A stretch of 9,749 nucleotides of DNA, taken from assembly GCA_030603035.1 (NCBI GenBank), contig JAUVYQ010000099.1:1-9749 (forward strand), read 5' to 3'. Made by a program: the position numbers and the translations under genes. This DNA is from Phycisphaerae bacterium. Its GTDB lineage: Bacteria; Planctomycetota; Phycisphaerae; Sedimentisphaerales; SG8-4. Positions 5,923 through 9,749 of the stretch are shown piece after piece; position 1 is the stretch's first letter; each line of letters opens with the position of its first letter. The notes beneath the pieces were generated by a model. The model searched no databases. It saw nothing but the letters and a program-made list of their open reading frames with translations, and was not told where the DNA came from.

Positions 5923-7152
5923 TTATCGAGAGGAATAAATCAATAAAAGGATAATCAAAATGGATACAGCCGCCACGGTACTTAGAATCAATACCGCAAT
6001 TCGGTAACGGCTAATGGTCCCTTCCCTGTAAATCTGTTCCTCGACTTCGACTGTCTCTCCGTCTTCGAGCGGCCCAAGGATGGAAACATCAAATCTCTTG
6101 TGCGCTCGCAGCGGCGGCCGGCCATCACGAACTGCATCTAAATCCATCAGCAGCTCCTGAACGTTTTTGTAGCGGTCGTCTCTGCGTTTGGCCATCATAA
6201 TTTCAATGACTTCGGATATCCCCGCCGACAGCGAAGTGTTTATATGGTCGGGCGGAATCAACTGCTCCCTGAGGTGCTTTCTCATAACCTCCGAAGGGTC
6301 GTCGGCCATAAACGGCACTCGGCCGGTCACTATGTGATACAGCGTGGCACCGAGGCCATAGATGTCGGCCCTGCCGTCGATGTCTATTTGTCCCCGGATT
6401 TGTTCAGGCGCAATATAGTACGGCGTGCCGTAAGCTTTGCCTGCCTCGCTTTGTGCCGTCTTGATGTCCGTTGTCGCACGTGCCAGACCCATATCCGCGA
6501 GTTTAACTACGCCGGCAGTGTTTATCATTACGTTCTTGGGCTTGACGTCACGGTGGATGAGGCCGCAGGAATGAGCGTGATTAAGTGCACGAGCGAGCTG
6601 CATGATTATGTCCAGCGCCTCGTCCTCTGCAAAAACCTTGCCCGCTGATAAATCATCGTATAAAGTCTTGCCCTCGACATATTCCATTACGAAATAGTGG
6701 TACCCCCCTGCCTCGCCGACGTCAAAGGCCTGGACGATATTGCTGTGATTGAGCTTGGCGGCGGCCTGGCCTTCCTTGTAGAACCGTTCCACGTATTCGC
6801 GATTTTCGCTGAAGCGCTTTGGCAAAACCTTTATCGCGACTATCCGGTTCAAACTCAACTGCCGAGCCTTATATACAATTGCCATTGCACCGGCACCGAT
6901 TTTGCCGAGTATTTTATAGCCCGGAATCTGGTGGGCGGCGACCTTGCTTTCTTTTATGCCTGTCTTTAATCTTTCGGCCTGGGTCATCGTAATATAGCCC
7001 AGGTCAATCATCAGGTCCTTGAGTATTACAGGATTGAGCTTACGGCGAGATTGGAGCTCCTCAAGCGAGCGACGCAGCTCCGCATTTGTGCAGAGACCCT
7101 GCTCTACCACTATTCTGCCGAATATCGTGTCATAATTTGTTTCGTTTATCAT
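5923..7152 (-). CDS. Membrane-anchored Ser/Thr protein kinase (Hanks type)
   Basis: This protein transfers phosphate from ATP to Ser/Thr residues at the cytoplasmic membrane face. I prefer ATG at 7152 (409 residues), preceded by GAGAGGA, over TTG at 7173 (416 residues). Residues 11-30 and 42-62 each read like the short helical motif of GspE/MshE N-termini (FGRIVVEQGL, LKDLMIDLGYIT). The kinase domain runs about 79-345: glycine loop GAGAMAIVYKA (86-96), catalytic K108, E127, HRDVKPKN (200-207), DMG in place of DFG (220-222), and GTPYYIAPEQ (242-251). All catalytic residues are present. A linker leads to one C-terminal membrane helix (about 384-406) ending near YSSR, so there is no extracellular sensor domain. 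Such kinases are abundant in planctomycetes. Its targets are unknown. It is transcribed alone from the promoter at 7222-7250. Confidence 0.95.
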   Translation of the reverse strand: MINETNYDTIFGRIVVEQGLCTNAELRRSLEELQSRRKLNPVILKDLMIDLGYITMTQAERLKTGIKESKVAAHQIPGYKILGKIGAGAMAIVYKARQLSLNRIVAIKVLPKRFSENREYVERFYKEGQAAAKLNHSNIVQAFDVGEAGGYHYFVMEYVEGKTLYDDLSAGKVFAEDEALDIIMQLARALNHAHSCGLIHRDVKPKNVMINTAGVVKLADMGLARATTDIKTAQSEAGKAYGTPYYIAPEQIRGQIDIDGRADIYGLGATLYHIVTGRVPFMADDPSEVMRKHLREQLIPPDHINTSLSAGISEVIEIMMAKRRDDRYKNVQELLMDLDAVRDGRPPLRAHKRFDVSILGPLEDGETVEVEEQIYREGTISRYRIAVLILSTVAAVSILIILLLIYSSR

Positions 7153-7221
7153 CAATCCTCTCAGCGAAGCCAATCCCCCCGGCTTTTGCTCCCACTCGCA
7201 TTAACAAACTTTGCCGAACCC

Positions 7222-7250
7222 ATTATCGGCCTATTGAAAACCGTTGTCAA
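7222..7250 (-). promoter_or_regulatory. Promoter of the kinase gene
   Basis: Read on the minus strand: TTGACA (7250-7245), 17 bases, GATAAT (7227-7222). The -35 is perfect and the -10 has one mismatch. It predicts a leader of about 60 bases before the ATG at 7152, which supports that start. Confidence 0.65.
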
Positions 7251-7373
7251 AGAAAATTTGCCGTTTCTGCTACAAAGATATTACTGCTCTACGTAAAATC
7301 GGCTTTTGTGGCTTCCGGGTTTAGCTGCTTTTCTACACTTCTGCTCCATTGCAAAACCAACTTACTTTTAGGG

Positions 7374-7402
7374 TTGACCTGGGCGTGCGCTGCCGCTAAA
7401 CT
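7374..7402 (+). promoter_or_regulatory. Promoter of the etfB-etfA genes
   Basis: TTGACC (7374-7379), 17 bases, TAAACT (7397-7402). It predicts transcription starting near 7409, about 50 bases before the GTG start of etfB. Confidence 0.6.
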
Positions 7403-7457
7403 AGTTATTCTTCAAAAATTGGTATGACCAAAGTAAGAACTGATACGGAGGTAACAG

Positions 7458-8369
7458 GTGGCGTACAATTGCGTCGTTCTAATTAAACAGGTTCCTGATA
7501 CCAAAAGGATTACAGGGGCGGCGATGAACGATGACGGTACGGTTAACCGTGCTGCGTTGCCGGCTATTTTCAATCCGGAAGACCTTAATGCCCTTGAGCT
7601 GGCTCTTCAAATCAAGGACAGATTCGGCGGCAAGATAATAGTTATCACGATGGGCCCGCCGGCGGCAAGTGCGATTCTTCGCGACTCGCTTTTCCGGGGA
7701 GCTGATGATGCAATCCTGATAACCGACCTGCGATGTGCAGCAAGTGACACGTTAGCGACCAGCTATATCATAAGCTGCGCAGTCAAGAAGGTTGATTACG
7801 ACATCGTTCTTTGCGGCAGGCAGGCGATTGACGGCGATACCGCTCAGGTCGGGCCGCAGCTTGCGGAGAAACTGGGTATTCCGCAGATTACTTACGTTGA
7901 AGAGCTTATAGAGCTTAACGGCAGAACCATAACGGCCCGTCGAAATATCGGGGCCGGCTGGCAGGAGGTGAAGACCGCCCTGCCGGCACTCTTGACCGTT
8001 ACCAGTGACGCAAATGAGCCGAGGGTTGCCGCTGCAAAAAAAATGATGAAATACAAAAACGCACACACGCCGATTGAGGTTGAACAAAAAATCAAAGCTG
8101 AAAACGCAGCAGCGAACGAGGCAGACATCAAAGCACTCGCTGCCCATAAATGCAGCGAATATAAACAGGCGAATTTATTGATTAAGCAATGGGATTTGGA
8201 TTTTGTCGGTGCTGATTTGAGCTGGTGCGGCCGAACCGGCTCGCCAACCAAAGTCCATCGCATTCAGAGCGTCGTCCTCGCCGTCAAAGAAAGCAAAAAC
8301 GTCGAGCCAAACGATAAGGCAATCTCGGATATGATACACGAGCTGGTTGAAGACAAAACAATTTCGTAG
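7458..8369 (+). CDS. etfB: Electron transfer flavoprotein, beta subunit
   Basis: This is the beta subunit of the soluble EtfAB heterodimer, which takes electrons from acyl-CoA or other dehydrogenases and passes them on. The start is GTG with GGAGGT (7447-7452) five bases upstream. The protein has 303 residues. It begins VVLIKQVPDTK (6-16), has ITMGPP (63-68), the nucleotide-binding motif CGRQAIDGDTAQVGP (119-133), RRNIG (161-165), and the C-terminal arm contacting the alpha subunit with GRTGSPTKV (258-266). Typical EtfB has about 250-260 residues. The excess lies mainly at about 205-243, a charged Ala/Lys-rich insertion before the C-terminal arm. Whether this Etf is bifurcating cannot be told, since no partner dehydrogenase is in the window. 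The stop is TAG, and a heptamer array starts two bases after it. Confidence 0.96.
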   Translation: MAYNCVVLIKQVPDTKRITGAAMNDDGTVNRAALPAIFNPEDLNALELALQIKDRFGGKIIVITMGPPAASAILRDSLFRGADDAILITDLRCAASDTLATSYIISCAVKKVDYDIVLCGRQAIDGDTAQVGPQLAEKLGIPQITYVEELIELNGRTITARRNIGAGWQEVKTALPALLTVTSDANEPRVAAAKKMMKYKNAHTPIEVEQKIKAENAAANEADIKALAAHKCSEYKQANLLIKQWDLDFVGADLSWCGRTGSPTKVHRIQSVVLAVKESKNVEPNDKAISDMIHELVEDKTIS

Positions 8370-8371
8370 GT

Positions 8372-8413
8372 GGTAATTGGTGATTGGTAATTGGTGATTG
8401 GTAATTGGTGAGT
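8372..8413. repeat. Heptamer array, GGTRATT type
   Basis: Six units alternate GGTAATT and GGTGATT, the last being GGTGAGT, giving a strict 14-bp super-period. It starts 2 bp after the etfB stop codon. Confidence 0.85.
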
Positions 8414-8429
8414 GGGTGAATCGTGGTTT

Positions 8430-8485
8430 GATGCTGGATGCGAGATACGAATATTGAATATCGAACAAGGAATATCGAATGTTGA
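8430..8485. repeat. Degenerate heptamer array, ATATCGA type
   Basis: Eight units in phase: GATGCTG, GATGCGA, GATACGA, ATATTGA, ATATCGA, ACAAGGA, ATATCGA, ATGTTGA. This is the most divergent array in the etfB-etfA spacer. Confidence 0.55.
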
Positions 8486-8488
8486 AGT

Positions 8489-8524
8489 GAGATTGCTTCG
8501 GTCGCTTCGCTCCCTCGCAATGAC
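8489..8524. repeat. Dispersed palindrome with ATTGC/GCAAT arms
   Basis: ATTGC (8492-8496) and GCAAT (8517-8521) flank a GC-rich core containing GTCGCTTCGCTCC. On the other strand it reads like the CATTGCGAGNGAGCGAAG-type repeat, which I recall from the spacers of many unrelated bacteria. Confidence 0.6.
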
Positions 8525-8533
8525 ATTATTATT

Positions 8534-8568
8534 ACGATATACGACATACGCAATACGAGATACGAATT
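8534..8568. repeat. Heptamer array, ACGNNAT type (copy 2), abutting the etfA start codon
   Basis: Five units (ACGATAT, ACGACAT, ACGCAAT, ACGAGAT, ACGAATT) end at base 8568, directly before the ATG at 8569. Bases 8534-8558 are identical to 4944-4968. The array occupies the place where a ribosome binding site should be; only a weak GAG is seen there. Confidence 0.8.
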
Positions 8569-8805
8569 ATGATAGGTGTTAATAGGCAAGGTGAAGTTTG
8601 GGTTTTTGGTGAGCAGCATAACGGGCAATTAGAGGATACGCCAATCGAACTGATGAGCAAGGCCCGCCGACTGGCTGATACATTAGGCGTAAAATTAGCT
8701 GCAGCCGTTTTAGGCGACAACGTCAAAGACCTTGCGACAAAGCTAATACACTACGGAGCCGATAAGGTATATCTGGTTGAGCATCCACTGCTTGAGCACT
8801 ACTAG
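8569..8805 (+). CDS. etfA: EtfA N-terminal fragment as literally encoded (78 residues)
   Basis: This segment carries the start of alpha-subunit domain I: VWVFGEQHNGQ (10-20), the helix KARRLADTLG, and ADKVYLVEHPLLEHY at its end. On its own it lacks the FAD-binding domain and would not make a functional subunit. There is no convincing ribosome binding site before the ATG. Confidence 0.7.
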   Translation: MIGVNRQGEVWVFGEQHNGQLEDTPIELMSKARRLADTLGVKLAAAVLGDNVKDLATKLIHYGADKVYLVEHPLLEHY

Positions 8806-9597
8806 GCAAACAGCTATGCAAAAACAATCTTCGATTTAGTTCACAAGTATGAGCCGCAGATTGTGCTTTACGGAGCGACGATCACCGGGCGGGACCTGGC
8901 CCCTCGAATTGCAAGCGCTGCAAAGGCAGGCCTAACCGCTGACTGCACCGATTTGCAAATCGGCGACCACACGACCATAAAAGACGGTCGGCTCCACAAA
9001 AATCTGCTCTTTCAGATAAGGCCTGCTTTCGGCGGAAATATAATCGCTACAATCATAAATTACGACCGCTGGCCACAAATGGCGACGGTGCGCGAAGGCG
9101 TGGTGCCGAGACGTGAGCCGGATGTTGCGCGCAGGGGTGAAATTATCGAAGAGAAGGCGGAACTTTCGCAGCAGGATTTGCCGCTGGAGATTCTCGCCGA
9201 ACACAAACGCCCGAAGAAAATCAACCTCAAGGCCGCAAGGATAATCGTTGCCGGCGGAGCAGGCGTAGGCAGTAAGGACAATTTCAAACTCATCTGGGAG
9301 CTGGCAAACTGCCTCGGTGCAGCGCCGGCAGCTACCAGGGCGGCAGTTGACCTGGGCTTCATCGACGGCGACCATCAGGTTGGGCAAACAGGTACAACCG
9401 TCCGGCCAAACCTGTATATAGCGGTCGGCATCAGCGGCGCAATTCAGCACCAGGCCGGAATGTCCCAGAGCCAGAAAATTATCGCAATCAATAACGACCC
9501 GGATGCGCCGATATTCCAGGTTGCGCATTACAAGATAGTCGGCGACCTAAATGAAGTTGTGCCAAAAATGATAAAGGCGATAAAGGAAAAAAGTTAA
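8806..9597 (+). CDS. etfA: EtfA C-terminal fragment carrying the FAD domain
   Basis: This is the remainder of the frame after the TAG; the first in-frame start-like codon is GTG at 8863, an internal Val of the family with no binding site before it. In full-length numbering it holds YGATITGRDLAPR (101-113), the FAD-domain loop GGAGVGS (229-235), GQTGTTV (272-278), GISGAIQHQAGM (287-298) and NNDPDAPIF (308-316). These are the signature stretches of the FAD domain and all look intact, so the interruption is recent or only apparent. Confidence 0.75.
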   Translation, partial: ANSYAKTIFDLVHKYEPQIVLYGATITGRDLAPRIASAAKAGLTADCTDLQIGDHTTIKDGRLHKNLLFQIRPAFGGNIIATIINYDRWPQMATVREGVVPRREPDVARRGEIIEEKAELSQQDLPLEILAEHKRPKKINLKAARIIVAGGAGVGSKDNFKLIWELANCLGAAPAATRAAVDLGFIDGDHQVGQTGTTVRPNLYIAVGISGAIQHQAGMSQSQKIIAINNDPDAPIFQVAHYKIVGDLNEVVPKMIKAIKEKS

Positions 9598-9625
9598 GAT
9601 ACTCGATGCTCGATACTCGATGCTC
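9598..9625. repeat. Heptamer array, GATACTC / GATGCTC x2
   Basis: Two perfect 14-bp copies (four heptamers) start at the base after the etfA TAA. The 14-bp unit is the exact reverse complement of 5812-5825 in the array near the kinase stop. Confidence 0.8.
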
Positions 9626-9642
9626 GTAGAAGGAGAAGACCT

Positions 9643-9749
9643 GTGGCATATCAGAGTTATAGAGATTTGGACATTTACAAGAAGGCCCATAAATTGGCTA
9701 TAGAGATTCACGAGATGAGTTTAAAGCTGCCTAAGTTTGAGTTGTATGA
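9643..9749 (+). CDS. Four-helix bundle protein (S23 / 23S rRNA intervening-sequence type), 3'-truncated
   Basis: GTG at 9643 is preceded by AGGAGA (9631-9636) with six-base spacing. The 35 complete codons read MAYQSYRDLDIYKKAHKLAI, then EIHEMSLKLPKFELY. This matches the start of the small four-helix-bundle family first found in intervening sequences of 23S rRNA genes: an aromatic-rich YRDLDIYKKAHKL helix followed by a short turn and LPKFE. Members usually have about 115-130 residues, so the rest lies beyond the window. The molecular role of the family is not established. It may share the etf transcript, lying 45 bases downstream of etfA. In planctomycete-like genomes such genes are, from memory, numerous and scattered. 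Confidence 0.88.
   Translation, partial: MAYQSYRDLDIYKKAHKLAIEIHEMSLKLPKFELY

Larger units (their letters stand above)
7153..7457. other. Divergent intergenic region between the kinase and etfB
   Basis: About 300 bases hold back-to-back promoters (7222-7250 leftward, 7374-7402 rightward) and no gene or heptamer array that I can see. The roughly 120 bases between the promoters contain no clear operator. Confidence 0.6.
8569..9597 (+). pseudogene. etfA: Electron transfer flavoprotein, alpha subunit, interrupted by an in-frame TAG
   Basis: The alpha subunit binds the redox-active FAD of the EtfAB heterodimer. The frame from ATG 8569 to TAA 9595-9597 spans 342 codons, the usual family length, but codon 79 (8803-8805) is TAG. 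The same frame continues without any shift into the expected family sequence (ANSYAKTIFDLV, then VLYGATITGRDLAP), so the only defect is that one codon. It falls in a loop (LLEHY, then the stop, then ANSYAK) where relatives vary. Possible causes are a nonsense mutation (CAG, AAG or GAG to TAG), a sequencing or assembly error, or read-through. Four other genes here end in TAG, which argues against reassignment of TAG across the genome. The 199-base spacer from etfB is unusually long for an etf pair and is filled with repeats. Confidence 0.85.

Noticed and set aside
4882..5954. Several rightward reading frames of 74-82 codons
   Set aside because: They translate the short tandem repeats and the 111-bp element, overlap one another in different frames and lack binding sites.
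6244..6648. Rightward frame of 134 codons opposite the kinase
   Set aside because: It is the antisense shadow of the kinase domain, whose own frame carries every kinase motif.
8175..8628. Leftward reading frames over the etfB-etfA gap, with repeats such as PITNHQLPITN
   Set aside because: The apparent protein repeats come from the GGTRATT array read on the other strand; part of each frame overlaps real etf coding sequence.
8803..8805. TAG reassigned genome-wide or read as pyrrolysine
   Set aside because: TAG ends the EF-G2 gene, two operon genes and etfB at natural family or overlap positions, so it works as a stop here; local suppression remains open.

Overview
The window looks like a chromosomal segment from a planctomycete-type bacterium, probably a Phycisphaerae-like lineage known mostly from metagenomes. 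This rests on three things: the EF-G2-type elongation factor, a membrane-anchored Ser/Thr kinase with a planctomycete-like architecture, and spacers packed with short repeat families, including an element whose conceptual translation contains NKPKTNP. The taxonomic call is inference; no rRNA or marker gene lies in the window.

Layout. Bases 2-1837 (+) hold the 3' part of an EF-G-like translational GTPase. A repeat-bearing spacer (1838-2139) leads to two overlapping consensus-like promoters (2140-2183) and a leader of about 150 bases with a hairpin. Next comes a compact, translationally coupled three-gene operon (2345-4600, +), visibly AT-richer than its neighbours. It encodes two proteins I do not recognise and a third that reads as a PIN-like nuclease with a cysteine-rich insertion. 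This is the best candidate for an undescribed system. Bases 4601-5922 carry no credible gene. They hold a hairpin and a mosaic of short repeats: many heptamer arrays, several nonamer arrays, and a 111-bp imperfect tandem duplication. A Ser/Thr kinase is read leftward (5923-7152, -) from its own promoter. A divergent promoter drives an electron-transfer flavoprotein pair, etfB (7458-8369) and etfA (8569-9597). etfA is interrupted by an in-frame TAG at 8803-8805. The window ends in the start of a four-helix-bundle (S23/IVS-type) gene.

How the parts work together. EtfB and EtfA form one FAD-containing heterodimer that passes electrons from dehydrogenases to the quinone pool or other acceptors; whether functional EtfA is made depends on the TAG. 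The kinase probably belongs to membrane signalling and has no obvious link to the Etf pair. The three-gene operon looks like an accessory cassette, with a probable RNA-cleaving effector last and two partner or regulator proteins before it, but that arrangement is inference.

The most distinctive sequence-level feature is the spacer grammar. At least a dozen arrays of different sequence share a 7-bp period, and several sit flush against gene ends: 2 bp after the etfB stop, directly against the etfA ATG, and directly after the etfA stop. The three-gene operon contains none that I could see.
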